A program made the position numbers and the translations under genes. Below, in pieces: positions 49,258 through 61,515 of a DNA stretch of 64,000 nt. Position 1 is the first letter of the stretch; each line of letters opens with the position of its first letter. The DNA lies in contig NXFV01000689.1 of assembly GCA_002803225.1 (NCBI GenBank), positions 37,973 through 101,972 of the forward strand. Direction: 5' to 3'. The notes below the pieces were generated by a model, which was given only the letters and a program-made list of their open reading frames with translations, did not search any database and had not been told where the DNA came from. Source of the stretch: Gamarada debralockiae. Its lineage: Eukaryota > Ascomycota > Leotiomycetes > Helotiales > Hyphodiscaceae.

Positions 49258-50375
49258 ATGGCACCAAGGACACCCATTGGGTCATCGACGCCAAATGCCA
49301 CAGTCCAAGATGGCGTCGACAGCTTGTGGAAGTTCCAGCTTCGAAAAGAAAATGCTGCACTGCTCGAAAAGCAGGACGCACACACCAAATTACTTCAATC
49401 GCTGGCCGCGGAGACGGTCAAGAACAAGAAGGAGTTCGACGAGCGCATGGCTGCGTTGGAAACAACTGTGTTGAATCTTCAAAGCGACGAGAGGAAGGAT
49501 AGACACGCGTTTGAGAAGTGGGATGAGGAAATGGCTACGTTGAAAGCTGAGATGGGTGGTGTGATGGACAAGGTTGATAAGCATGACCAGCAGATTGTTG
49601 AAGGTATTTCATTCAGTTCCTCTGCATGTCAATTGGTTACTCATGTTTCGTAGTTCAAGCTTCTAGTGTTATCAGGGGCAAATCTTCTTCTCGAAGTGGA
49701 GTGGCAGACATGATCGAAGTTCCTAACCCCGAAGTACGCAACGCTGGCACAAAAACCTCCACCTACTTCCCAGCACCAATGCGAGCTCCTCCCACGAATG
49801 CCGGACTTCATACGACCAATTGCACAGTGGGCACGTCCACCGCTGGTCTCATGACTCGCAGCAGAAGCAGAAGTAGAACTCGAAACGCGTCAACCGAAGT
49901 TCATGCACCCGCTCCAAACCCACCTCAAGCTCAAGCACCCCCTCCCGCTGCTCGACCCAAAACTAAAGCTCCCGCTTCTGCACCTACGCCCACTCCTGCA
50001 ACACAATCCGCCAAGATCCCTCGTCTCCACCAAGGAACAAGCTCCCTCAAGACCTACCTCGAAAAAGCTAACACAACCTTCCAGTCTCTACCGAGTCTCA
50101 AAGATCAGAAGTTCGAGATCGAGTTCATCGCTACGTTCATCAAGGGGATGAGAGATGAGGATAAGAGGGATACTTTGATTGAAGAGTTGCAGCAGCTACA
50201 CCAGTCCCGAACGAAGAAGGACGGGAAGATAGAGATTTTGTGCAGGTGGAAGGATGTCGGAGAAGGAATGAGAGGCGCTAAATTGATCACGACGGAGGAT
50301 TCGAGCGCTGCTCCGAAGGACAAGGCAAGGCATCAGAAGAAGGCAGGCCGATTGTTGAAGGAGATAATGGACTGA
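49258..50375 (+). CDS. Coiled-coil protein of unknown function
   Basis: Two exons, 49258..49603 and 49654..50375, giving 1068 nt and 355 aa. Residues 25-115 form a long coiled coil (LWKFQLRKENAALLEKQDAH ... VMDKVDKHDQQIVE). The middle is Pro/Ala/Arg/Ser-rich (RSRSRSRTRN; PPQAQAPPPAARPKTK). The C-terminal 110 residues form a helical domain (LEKANTTFQSLPSLKDQKFE, then FIATFIKGMRDEDKRDTLIE) followed by a basic end. I do not recognise the family. The C-terminal helical block is weakly reminiscent of gag-like helical domains of retroelements, but no protease, polymerase or zinc knuckle is near, so this is only a hint. Confidence 0.7.
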
Positions 50376-50711
50376 GAGGGAGTGCATTAGGTTAAGAGAA
50401 TATTCGCTGCTGTGCCCGACAGGTTCATATGTGAAGACTTATAAGGTCTGCTGTATTTGCTGGCGATGGTGGGTACTGGTATGTTGCCTTTGGTGGATGA
50501 TATTGCTAAATTTGAACGGGTGGCTATCAAGGCACAACTTCATGTCAGCAAGACAGATATTCAGCGACGCAAACGAGTTATCGCTTCAAAATTCATGACT
50601 AAGTTATTCTATTCTATTGGATCATGTGCATACAACTACATTTACAAGTACAAGCCCGCCCCCGCCTACATTCACTCATTGCTCATCGACAGGTGTCATC
50701 CCCCTCTTAAC
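50376..50711. other. Intergenic, convergent 3' region
   Basis: 336 nt between two convergent genes. Nothing supported. Confidence 0.45.
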
Positions 50712-52550
50712 TCAATACCCGACTCTCTTCTCCTTTCCACTCGCCGTACCTCCTACCCTCACCAGATCCTCCCTCATAATCCTGGGCGTCACGCTCTTAG
50801 CAACGCCATCACACCCAACCGTAATCAAGAACTCATCTGCAGCAACCGCATCCCAGTAAGTCTCGTCAACTTTCGCCCACGTCGCGCAAGTCTGAGTAAA
50901 CAACCCCGTCATCGTTGTGGAGGTCGGGGTTTCGTAGACCGCTCGGAATGAAAGAATGGTTTCGCCGGCGGCTGTTGTGCGCTTGAGGCCGGTGGGGTAG
51001 AGACGAGCGCTGGGAGCTGCGAGAGACGAGGCGAGGATGTCGATGCTGTTAGAGATCCAAGACTCGATTCCCAGACCCGGTTTCGTAGGATCAGTATTCA
51101 GAATGATTGACGAGTTCGAGCTCGAATTCGAACTAGCATAACTCCCCGAGAATATTGCATCAGCTTGTTCTCTAGCCGCATTTTCTACAGCCGGCAAGAA
51201 CGTATCCGTTACAATCTGGGAAACCAAGACAACCATTTCCGTAGGACTAGAGAGCGTAGGGTCCGCCGCAGACATGACGGAGAATCCGATGTCCCAGTCT
51301 GGGATCAGGACGAGTATGGAGCTGTAGCCGGGGAGATCGCCGGCTTTGGTGTAGAGGTCTACGATGCGGTTGTTGGAGGAGGTAGGGAGGCGGTAGATCT
51401 CCCAGGGTGCGCCCACTGCGTTCGTGGGGTCTGAGACCAGGCCGTGGGGTTTCAGCCAGCGGCGGGTGATGGAGGGGCGGAGGAGGGAGGAGGAGAGAAT
51501 TGAGCGCCCGATGGTGGAGATGTCGGAGGGGGTGGCGTACATTCCTCCTGCTCTGGGAGTGAGTTAGTTGGTGCGAGAGGAAACAGGGGAAAGGGGTGCT
51601 TACGCAGTTTCGTCACCGAGGGGAATGGACCACGCTGAGTTGTCGGGAATGACAGCAGTACTGTTGTCGGAAGGCTCAAACCAAGAAGTACCATTACTTA
51701 GATTCAGGGGTGAGAACAAGCTCTCTTGAACAGAAGTCGGGAAGTCGATGCCTGTGATGTTCTCCAAGGCGTACGAGAGAATCATGTACGCGGCATTGGA
51801 GTAAATTGGCGCAGTGGCAGGAGCGTAAACAGGATGTCTTTTCGTAAAGCCCTGGAAGAACTGCTGACGATTGCAATATCCTCCGCCTCCACAAATTGGG
51901 GCTTCAGTAGCATTCAGCGCTGGCAGCCCGTCAGTAGAAGCCTGGAAACCTTGATTCAAAGGCCCGTCCAACTCTCCGAATCCAGCATAGTCTCGCCCGA
52001 TGTCTGCGAGTTGGCTGGCGAGGTCTCCGATCGTGATGTCTTCCCATGCGACATAGTCGATTGAATTCTCAGTCGAGTTGAGAGCTTCTGCTGCTTCGAG
52101 GAGTTCTGGAATGTATTTGGTGATTGGGTCGTTCCATTTGGTGTCTCCGGCTTCGATGAGGAAGGTGTAGACTGTGAATAGTTTGGTCAGACTGCCTATT
52201 CGATACGTTGTGTTTGCGTCCACTATTTTGGAACCATCCTGGTTTGTTGCCAAAGAGTCCGCCGGATAGGATTTCGAGAGTGTGGGTTCTGAGTCATGGA
52301 TTGAGAAGATTTCGAGGGAGAAGGAAACATTCTTGTCGAAGGTAACGTCATAACTTGTGTTGTCCGTGGTTTTGGCTTGGTCGAGGATTTGGGTAAGATT
52401 TGTGAGCGCGTTTTGGATCGTTTTGCTTGAGGATAGGTTTGTGGGTGCTGGGAAATCGGGGCCAAGTAATGGGCAGTTCGTGAAAGTTTGTGTGGTTAAT
52501 GGTAGAAGTGCTCCTAGAGAGGAGAGTGTCGAGAAGTGTTTTACCTGCAT
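50712..52550 (-). CDS. Secreted beta-lactamase-fold serine hydrolase
   Basis: Two exons on the minus strand, 52550..51604 and 51552..50712, giving 1788 nt and 595 aa. The N-terminus (MQVKHFSTLSSLGALLPLTTQTFT) looks like a signal peptide and the chain has many N-x-S/T sequons. The class C beta-lactamase / penicillin-binding fold is marked by the catalytic Ser-x-x-Lys in YRIGSLTKLFT and the Tyr-x-Asn in APIYSNAAYMIL. A GG-type block (AGGMYATPSDIS) follows across the intron, and the C-terminal part is a separate beta-rich domain (LYPTGLKRTTAAGETILSF). Fungal members include secondary-metabolite transesterases and hydrolases; substrate unknown. The acceptor CCCAG was chosen because it restores the GGM motif. 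Confidence 0.85.
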
Positions 52551-53535
52551 TGTGATGGCAGGACTGTAAAGAAAACTGAATTTGTTGACTTGGGATGAAC
52601 GACCTACTTCAAAATTATAGATACAAGTGAGGGTTGATAAAGGAGATAGAATGGGATAAGAAAGGAGATGAAGAACAGACTTCCAAGAGAACAATTCACT
52701 CCCTATATAGTTTCAATCGTTCATCTCAATTCAAAATAAATCACAATTTGATAAAGATATCCCGGGCCGTTGTTTACGAAGTATCCAAGCACAGCTGTCA
52801 ACAGATGACCTAAGTGCACACGGATAGTTACTTGAACGCTGCCTAGGATCATAGATCGTCTTGTTTTCCCCCTATGAAACTTGCAGGACAGAAGCAAAAT
52901 GTCTCAAAAGCGTAATCGTACTGGCAGATTCCGGCCACGACACGAGCCGCTAGGTGGCCGGACATTCATCAGCCTTAACGAGGTAAACCAGTAGGCTGGG
53001 ACCGTGGCAACATTTCTGGCAAAGGCACAGATGCAGCCTTGCTGCATAGCCCTGGGCTTGTTCACTCTCACTTGCCTGCTCGATGAGGAAAGTGATGATC
53101 AAAGGAGCCTGTCTCGCAGCTTGTACGAATCAACCAATCGCCTGGCTTCAATTTGTACCTGTTAGCCATTCTTGGTAACTTTACCGGGTTATTTGGAGGC
53201 TGTAAGCCACTGGGTAAGTAACCTTATTCTGATGCCAGCTCATTTGTGGGGAAGTCCTTCGGGTTGTCCCTTTATTTGGACGGGGGTGGCGGTTTAGACT
53301 GTGTTATGTAATGTGAATGCTGGCTTCTCATTGGCGAGATCGCAACACAGACAAGTATGAATTCGACGACCTCGTGGCTGAACATGTCAAATTTCCAAAT
53401 CTTGAAGGCCTGATCGTCTCCCTATTGTAACGTCCATGGCTATGATGAATGAGGCTCTGCCTTCGCATTGTCCAAAACGCCAACAATAGAATGCAACATT
53501 ACTCCGTACATTGCTGCTTCGATTCGTTCAACTGC
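52551..53535. other. Intergenic between hydrolase and kinase genes
   Basis: About 985 nt, the promoter of the hydrolase and 3' flank of the kinase, with no supported gene. Confidence 0.45.
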
Positions 53536-54882
53536 CTATGAGGCTGCATCTTCTGGTAGCTCATCAATAACTCCTTTCACGATTTCGATCAGCTCTTCCA
53601 CATCAGGTCGTTCCGAGGCTTCGACTTTCAAGCATTTCCGTACCACTTCTCTGATGCCTTCGCTGATTCCACTGTCCTCGGTCTGTCCAGGTTGATTCGT
53701 GGCTTTCTTCTTTCCTCCGGCACCTTCATCTGGAAATCTCCAGTCACCGCCTAGAACGCAGAGACTTAAGCTTCCTCCCGTCTCATCACTGCGCATCTCG
53801 AATGGCGACTTTCCAACTAGACACGCGTATAAGGTGCAGCCTAGCGACCATATGTCAACTTTCGTGTCGATTGTGCTGCCTGTCTTAACATCGAATAATT
53901 CTGGTGCTCGGTATGGCATTGTCGAATGCTCTGCCGCTTGATCCTGGACGGCGAGCGCGAGTGATCGAGAGGTAATTGGTGTTGGTGCCGGAGCCAGTGA
54001 TCCAAGATCCATGAGAATCGGTTGCTCGCCATCGTCATCAATCATAATGTTGCCTGCCACGTATTAGAACATTTTACATCCTCGTCAGCTCATCTACTTA
54101 CCAGGCTTGATATCTCTATGCGCATATGCCCTGATCTCACCAGGTGCAACACCTTCTTGGCTTATTGTGACCTCCCCATCTATCAGTGGCTCCTGCTGCT
54201 CACTATCATGATCCACTTCCCTTCCCTTTTGCCTTCCTCTCCTTTGTTCCACCTCCTCTTCCGCCTCGTGATCAGCCTGCGCAGCCTCTCCTCTAACCCT
54301 CTTCGCCTGACTCAGACTATTGGCACCTCCCGGACCTCCTTGGACCTTATAATTATGCATCGCCTTCAACGCTTCACAAACTCCCAGAAATAGCACCATC
54401 AACCTCCTCTCCGGAAACTTTGTATGATTGACCAAATTCGCATTGATAATGTCCTGAAGATTCCCTCGTCGGTAATATGGTAGCAAAATGTATACAGTCT
54501 TTGCGCCTGGGTCTGATCGGTCTGCGGATACGCAATAGTCGACGCTGTGGATGATATTGGGATGCGGTGAGAAGAGCGCGTAAGCTTCAACCTCCTTCAT
54601 CGCCTGTGCGACTGATTCTTGGCCGAAGGGGCATCGGATCTTCTTCAAAGCGTAGAGTGCTTCGCTACTCGTATCTTGGACTAGATAGACATATGAGAAT
54701 CCTCCCTGCAAATATGGTGTCAGTGAGGTAGCGGGAATTGGGGGAATGGCTGGGTTACGTACTTCGCCGAGTAATCGCAGGATCTTGAAGCTCCGGTTAT
54801 TGATCTTCAATTGAGGAGAGCCCGGAAAACAGCTCATGCAATTAGTGAGAGTGTAGAATAGATCCAGGAAGTATTGCGCCAT
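53536..54882 (-). CDS. ENV7: Env7/STK16-type protein kinase (NAK family)
   Basis: Ser/Thr kinase; yeast Env7 sits on the vacuole membrane through N-terminal palmitoylation and regulates membrane fusion. Three exons on the minus strand: 54882..54763, 54705..54102, 54053..53536, giving 1242 nt and 413 aa. Two Cys near the N-terminus (TNCMSCFPGS) are likely palmitoylation sites. The glycine loop is GEGGFSYVYLV and the VAIK-type Lys is in ALKKI. The catalytic loop is AHRDIKPGNIMI and the DFG position reads DLG (ILMDLGS), a hallmark of the STK16 group. MPYRAPELF and VDIWSLGCTLYA follow. The first intron is 57 nt and in frame, between GE and GGFS. About 80 residues of Gly/Arg/Glu-rich sequence are inserted before the catalytic loop (residues about 155-235). 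Confidence 0.92.
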
Positions 54883-55618
54883 TGCGATTGATGATTGAGC
54901 TGTTGCCCAGGACCGTTCAAGCTTTGAGAGCTGTTGGTGTAAAGTACGCCCATGCGCCTCTGGATGAAATCGGTGTAGACTTGGAGTGGACGGCTGAGAG
55001 GAATTGGCAAAGCCGATTATGCAACTATAGTTGAGATGATCAGATGGCAGGCAAGGTTTTGAGGCAATTATTAGATTGCCGTTGAACTGTCCTGAATGTC
55101 TTCTCGTGTTACGATCCCAGCTCAGCTCTCCGTCACTGCACCAGCGAGCCTCTTTGTGGCTAGTGTCGCTCGGTTCGCCCCTTTCCCTTTGGACTCGGCC
55201 ACAAATGAACGAATTGTGCAGGAAAATTATACACCATGGCCGTAGAGTCCTGTACTTCAAATGGCTTTGCTTCTAGAAAATCTATCTCATGTCCGTCTGA
55301 ATCTTTCCTTTGACGCGTCACTCAAAATCCAGCAATACTGTATGGGTTCTACAGTAATAGTTCCATGCTGTTGCCTGATTCAGGGCGTTCTTTAGGTGAT
55401 CCGGGGGCTAGCTAGCTTGCACCTTGCGGGGTACAGCTGCACGAACGCCATTTGGCAGGTGAGAGTACGAAGTGGTCATCACGACACACTTCTCTTTCTC
55501 TCTGCCATTGATCTTCTTCTTTCAAATAAGGTTCATTCACTGGATTGAATTGTTCGATCTGTCAGCAATTAACCTCTCAATCCTTTGTTTGGCCTGAACA
55601 ACCCAAGCGCAATCCAGA
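54883..55618. promoter_or_regulatory. Divergent promoter, kinase / peptidase
   Basis: About 735 nt between the two start codons. The kinase frame is open upstream on the minus strand (to 55260) but lacks protein character there. The plus-strand leader before 55619 is AACCTCTCAATCC type. Confidence 0.45.
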
Positions 55619-57951
55619 ATGACAGTTCGAGCCAACAAGTTCACCCCAGAGGTACGTACTCCTTAGAAACCGCCTTACATTTCAATTACTAAGTCTGCTA
55701 TCTTCCAGGTTCTCATCTCTGCCCCGCGCAGAACTGCAGCGGTTCCTAATCCAGCTGGCACACTGGCTTTGTTCACCGTTTCCACCTATTCGTTCGAGTC
55801 GCATTCGAAGACCTCTGAGATCCGAGTTTTGGACTTGAAGACTGGACAGTCGAAGGTCCTGACAAAAGATGTTAATGCCAGCGAGCCGACATGGCTGGGG
55901 AAGGATAACTTACTGTTGTGGTTGAAGGGAGGAGAGAAGGGAACTACCAGCCTCGTTATAGCAGATGTTGACAGGTTGGAATCTACGTATGAATCTCCTG
56001 AAGAATTCCAGCATTTCAAAGGCTAATCATTGACTAGACCTGAAGTTGTCACTTCATTCAATGGCTCTGTCTCCAACCCGAAAGTCGTACCTCTTGATTC
56101 GAACACGTTTGCCCTCGCTCTCACCGGCTTAGCTACGCCTGATGGCGACCTTTACAATCCAGAGACTGCCAAGAAGCCCCATTCAACAGGCAAGGTCTAC
56201 TCTAGCCTCTTCGTTAGGCAATGGGACTCGTACGTTACGGAGAACAAGAACACTATTTGGTACACAACGATAAAGGTGTCACAAGGGATTTTCAAAATGA
56301 ATACGGCACCTTTGACAAATGCCCTGAAAGGCCATTCGTTCTCGCTCGAGTCGCCAGTACCTCCCTTTGGTGGTGCAGGAGATTTTGATATTAGCAAGAA
56401 TGGAATTGTCTTCGTTGCGAAAGATCCGAAATTAGATCCTGCAAACCACACCAAGACCGACCTCTACTTCATCCCACTCCAGACTTTCACTGAACGCCAA
56501 GCCCCATCACCTCAAATTGTCAAAACAGGGAACTTGAAAGGTTATAGCCAGTCGCCAGTGTTTTCACCTGATGCTAAGTCAGTGGTTTTCACGCGGATGA
56601 AGAGCGATCAGTATGAGAGTGATAAGCCAAGACTCCTTCTTGTTCCGGATATCACAGATCTCACCAATGTTCAAGAATTCTACGAAACCAAGGATGGCGA
56701 GGGAAAATGGGATTTGAGACCGGAAGGCATTACCTTCAGCAAAGATGGCTCAGAGCTCTACGTGACTGCGGAAGAGAATGGAAGAGGGAAATTGTTCAAA
56801 TTGCCCGCATCGCCGCGCTATGCTTCCGATCTACCCACCGCAATTGTCAACGATGGCACCGTGACGGATACAAAAGTCCTCTCAGATGGCAAACTTTTGA
56901 TCAGCAGCAACTCTCTCGTGGACAACAGCACTTATTCGATCATCGACCCTTCAAAGCCATCTGAGATTTCAACTGTATCTTCAGTCTCAAAGTCTGGAAA
57001 AGCTTTTGGACTTTCTCAAGATCAAGTTGATGAGTTCTGGTATGAAGGTGCCGAAGATTACAATGTGCATGCCTGGGTTCTTAAGCCTTCAAATTTCAAC
57101 AAGTCCAAGAAATACCCTTTGGCCTACCTCATCCACGGCGGAGTAAGTTATTCAACCTCCTCAATTTTGATTATAGTACTGACAATCTACGAGCCACAAG
57201 GAGCGTGGAATGAAAGCTGGTCCACGAGATGGAACCCAGCCGTGTTCGCCGAGCAAGGCTACGTCGTCGTCACACCCAACCCAACAGGCTCCACCGGCTA
57301 TGGAATGGCATTCCAGAACGGAATCAGAAATCAATGGGGAGGACGCCCATACATCGACTTGGTTAAAGGGTTTGAATACATAGAAGCCAACCTACCATAC
57401 GTCGACACTTCCAGGGCTGTCGCTCTCGGAGCAAGCTACGGTGGTTTTATGGTGAACTGGATTCAAGGTCATCCATTGGGACGCAAATTCAAGGCTCTGG
57501 TTACACACGACGGAGTATTCAGCACCCTCAATCAATATTCATCTGAAGAGCTGTTCTTTCCTCACCATGACTTTGCCGGAACTCTTTGGGATAACAGAGA
57601 GAATTACGAGAAATGGGATCCAGCAAGGCATTTGAAGAATTGGGCAACGCCACACCTAATTATTCACAATGAGCTGGATTATCGACTTCCTATTGGAGAA
57701 GGACTGGCGCCGTTCAATGTGTTACAGACGAAGGGAATCCCAAGTAAACTCTTGACTTTCCCGGATGAGAATCATGTAAGTTTGATATACTCTTGGGTGG
57801 TTGATATATACTGACTTTAGGATAGTGGGTCTTGAAACCCGAGAACTCGTTGGTCTGGCATAAGGAAGTGTTGGGCTGGATCAATAAGTACAGTGGTATT
57901 GAGAAAGAGCAAGAAGAGCTGCGAAGAGGAATATCGGGGCTGAGGATATGA
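55619..57951 (+). CDS. dpp5: Dipeptidyl-peptidase 5-like prolyl oligopeptidase-family peptidase
   Basis: Serine peptidase of family S9C. Five exons: 55619..55651, 55709..55986, 56038..57142, 57194..57775, 57826..57951, giving 2124 nt and 707 aa. The N-terminal half is the beta-propeller. The C-terminal alpha/beta-hydrolase has oxyanion [20 protein letters not shown], the nucleophile in [11 protein letters not shown], the catalytic Asp in [13 protein letters not shown] and the His in [12 protein letters not shown], split by the last intron. The first exon ([11 protein letters not shown]) contains no signal peptide, unlike secreted fungal DPP5 (family knowledge), so an intracellular form is inferred. 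The chain ends just after the family C-terminal helix ([18 protein letters not shown]). Confidence 0.92.
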
Positions 57952-59592
57952 AAAGGTCGACGGGTGAGTCGGGGCCACATGGCATAAAATTGGATTGCAG
58001 CTTTGTCTCTACCAGAGGAGCAGATCTCTACAGCATACTTTTGGAAAAGCACAGTGAGAGGAGTTAAAGGTCATTGACTGCCAGTCACTTACCTCAATTG
58101 AGCAATTGAAAGTGACAGAGGTTGGAATACTCAATCTGTTTAGACAAATTTCTGTTCCCCGCGGTGGCCGGTGGGCCTTCCAAGTCACGCCCCATCCCAA
58201 GCGAGTCCACTCTTCTGTAACTTCATCGCACATCTCAATTAATGCCCACGTCGCGGTCCTGCCCCTAGTATGCCAGTGCACATATCTTTGGCTTTGTTGC
58301 ACATTTCGTTTAATACTTGCTGGTGTCCTTTTGTTTCCTTCATGCAGTTTCAGACATGTGGCATGCAGCTACCTGCTGAGAACAGTACCACATTAACTTG
58401 GATACAAGATATCAATCGTTCTATGCCTATGAGTGATGGATTGAAAACGGATGGTTTGGCGGTTAGTAAATATCCTCGATGTCCGTGAGTTCAATTGCTG
58501 AGTTGCAATGAGCGATTCAAGGTAGTCTTGATGTAGTAAGCTCTTTGGAGAATGTGTTCGCTGACGCAAGAATGACTTTTCGATATCTTGTTTCTGAATT
58601 CCCATAGAATGCATTTCTTCTTGTGTCCAAGAGAGGTAAGATCTTGACTTTCCATGATCGTATACTTCAAGGGGGCCGAGTCGCTGGCTTGAGACCCTGC
58701 CTGTAAAGCGAACTGCACTCTTGTGTCAATGGCTTCGCAGCCGTCAAAGTCTATGCATGTGTCAGACCTCAGGCAGGAAAAATGCAAAATACTGTGTTCG
58801 CACATTAACTCTATACTACAGACAGCTTCGACTGAAAGTTGTTAGAAGTTCCTCGACGTGTAACCATCGAACAACTTATCACAATCAAGGATCGAGGACC
58901 CCATCATTACTCCATATACCTCAACATTACATGTTCCGCACAGCAAATGTCTTCTCGGAACATATTGCGAGCCCGAGCTTACGAAAGATGGTTGCGCCGA
59001 TACCCTGAGAGAAACCCCCTCAGGATCTCACCCACATGTCATGTACTGGTCCCTGATGGGGTATCATGATTATCGGACTACGAGATCTTCAGCGATAGCA
59101 ACACAAACTTGGCCGAGACGAACGGTTATTGAGTATTCATGCGGAGGCGAGAGAAGGATTGGGGGGGATGAATGCGGAGACAGAGCGGCTTTTCGGAGAG
59201 GGATGGATGTCCATGCGTGAAATGTCGAAGGTTCCTTCGGCTTGCGGAAATTGTTGGACTGTGACGGTGACTTGTGAGGAACTCGAGGGGGTAGATGAGG
59301 CATTGAAGAGACATGAGGATAATTGCTGTGGAGGGAAGGGAAGTGTGGAAATGAAGGGCTCTCGATGAGGCTGCAGAGTCAATATCCGGAGGTGAAGCTA
59401 TTGGAATCAAAGTCGTTGCTTCCTAACTTGGCGAACTAATCTACTCCCATGTCCATTGATCCCTTCTTAGTTCTTACAGTGTTGAAAATGAATTTACCAA
59501 GTGGTTACTTGCCTGCTAAAAGTAATATGTACCCTTTGCTATGTCCAATATAGAGTCTTACTCGAAAGTGTCTTCCCATGGTCTTTCCAAAG

Positions 59593-59662
59593 GCCGGGGC
59601 GCTAGATTTGAACCCAGGACCACAACAAACCACGCTTCTATAACCTTTAGACCATAGCCGTC
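59593..59662 (-). other. Degenerate tRNA-like element with A and B box motifs
   Basis: On the minus strand an A-box-like TATGGTCTAAAGGTT and a B-box GGTTCAAATCT lie at tRNA-like spacing. The predicted acceptor stem ends (GACGGCT and GCCCCGG) do not pair, and the T stem is mismatched, so it is not a functional tRNA. It could be a decayed tRNA gene or the head of a tRNA-derived SINE. Confidence 0.5.
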
Positions 59663-60579
59663 AAGTCTATCTACAATTCAGTTCTTCGGTCAATATAATT
59701 CTCACAACCCCCAATTTTCGTACCTTGAATACTAGCCACGAAGTTCTCGCCGTATTTCCCAAAATGCTAAGTACAAACAACGCTGTATTCTGGGGCCCGA
59801 CAGTGTATCAGCACACCAGACATGCGCCAAAACCAAGAGTATTCAATCTCTTCTATTCATCAGAAGGACTAAAGATAATGAACGAGGAAGGCGACTAACT
59901 TATCTGAGAGGAGAATCCACACATCAGCTGTCGTTTGCACCAATGGAAGGAGGCATGTTTTCGTGGTGATGTAAGAAAGCAGATGAGAATGTGGAGAGAA
60001 ATAGATGACGGGCTTAAGGGTAAGGAGGTGTGGATGGGACGTAGTAATGTTTGAGGAGGTTGCCGAATCAAAATCCGAGCTGGAGCTGTAAGAATTGACA
60101 TGGTTATGGCCAAGCTTCTTCTATTTTCTTTGATTACCCCGCATATCATTGCACTGGTATGGCAAGGAAGAATGCTGACGCCAACTCGCTATCTCGCCAA
60201 ATGTCAAAATCCCCCTCATGACAACCGCACTCACAGCTTCTTTCTCCCTTTTCGTGCAAGTGCTGTCTTCAAAGGAAAAGCTAAAAAATATAACGTGACA
60301 ATGCTGATTTTGCTTTGTTATTTATCATCGTTGTTGGTCACAAGCCAATTGTCTTTCGAAAATACGGCTGGCTTCAAAGAAGAGCCACAAATAGACCATA
60401 AGACCATTGACATCTCTGCAGGTAATGAAAGACAAAGAAAAAGGCCATTATTTGAACAGTGGGTTTTCTTGTCAGGCCATGACTATTTGACGCTCCGAAA
60501 CCAACTTTCAACGAGAACACCAACCGAGATTAACAGCTCCTCAAACCTCCAATCACCATCAACCGCAAGACCCCGCAAA

Positions 60580-60864
60580 ATGGCACCTTCAAGGATTACA
60601 AACACTTCAAACCAAAAGCCTAAGCAATTGAAGAAATTGAAGAAAACATTTGACCGGCTGCATGGAATCTGTCGCAATGACGAAGACCATCGACACCTGT
60701 ATATTACCAATAAAGAGCAAGACTTGGGGGCCTACAATGACTTTTTCGAGGAGGAAGACGTGCTCAAAATATTACCTACCGTTAAGTTCGATGAAGGTAT
60801 TTGGAAAGCTAAGCTCACAGAGAAGACGAGTGAGTGGAAACTATATCGTTTGATATACCGCTAG
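60580..60864 (+). CDS. Possible small basic hypothetical protein
   Basis: Part of a longer open frame starting at 60100. From Met at 60580 the frame encodes 94 residues: a Lys-rich segment (QKPKQLKKLKKTFDRLHGI), an acidic block (EQDLGAYNDFFEEEDVLKI) and a WKAKLTEKTSEWKLYRLIYR end. No known domain. Either a fragment of a larger gene or chance; confidence is low. Confidence 0.25.
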   Translation: MAPSRITNTSNQKPKQLKKLKKTFDRLHGICRNDEDHRHLYITNKEQDLGAYNDFFEEEDVLKILPTVKFDEGIWKAKLTEKTSEWKLYRLIYR

Positions 60865-61515
60865 ATTCGCCCTCACTAAATTACGATTAGGAAATTGCTT
60901 TACCTCGACTCGCAGATAAAAGATACTCTACTAGGGTGTCTGCTATGCAGAATATTCCCCTCTGTACATTGGGCTAGATTGAATATCAAAGGTGGAACGT
61001 ATAAGAGACGTGAAGATGTAAGGGAGATGGACGCAAATAGTTTCATTCCTGGGTGCGGAATATCGATTTTAGTAGAGAACACTTATCTCATGAGGACTAT
61101 TTGACTCGGATAAGGAACTAGTTCGAGTTTTGATTATAGCGCTTTTTGGTATTGAGCATAATCTATGTTTGGAATATAATTATTACGAACCCCTATTCTA
61201 CTTGCTTAAATGTGTCGAACAAGGTATACCGCACTTTTCATTGTAAAGTGAATTAAACGAACAGAAGAGAAAAAGGGTCCTCTTACCTACTCTTCACTAG
61301 TGATTACAAGCTTGAAAAAAAGGCCCCTAACCTCGTTGTCGTATAACAAACGTCACCAAGGAATCCTCGTATGTATTCTTTTTCTGCAGGCAGACAGAAC
61401 TGCAAAAAAATCTGACTAGGATAAACGCACCCCGAGAAGGGAAGGGAGCAAAATAAACATGATCAGATGGAAAATAGGGATTCCTTCTTAGATATATAAA
61501 GTCCAAAAAAGGAGC

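Larger units (their letters stand above)
57952..61515. other. Gene-poor accessory-looking region
   Basis: About 3.6 kb without a supported gene apart from the features listed inside it. Many short frames on both strands are of no recognisable family. One plus-strand frame (60100-60864) has a moderately protein-like second half and is listed separately. The stretch precedes the 5S rRNA gene and the ankyrin-ZZ gene. Confidence 0.45.

Noticed and set aside
58009..59410. Several 70-110 codon ORFs on both strands
   Set aside because: Mutually overlapping, no conserved motif; a Cys-containing frame at 59129-59368 was considered as an exon but no partner exon was found.
57952..61515. Transposon copy in the gene-poor region
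   Set aside because: No transposase, reverse transcriptase, terminal inverted repeats or LTR pair could be identified by eye.
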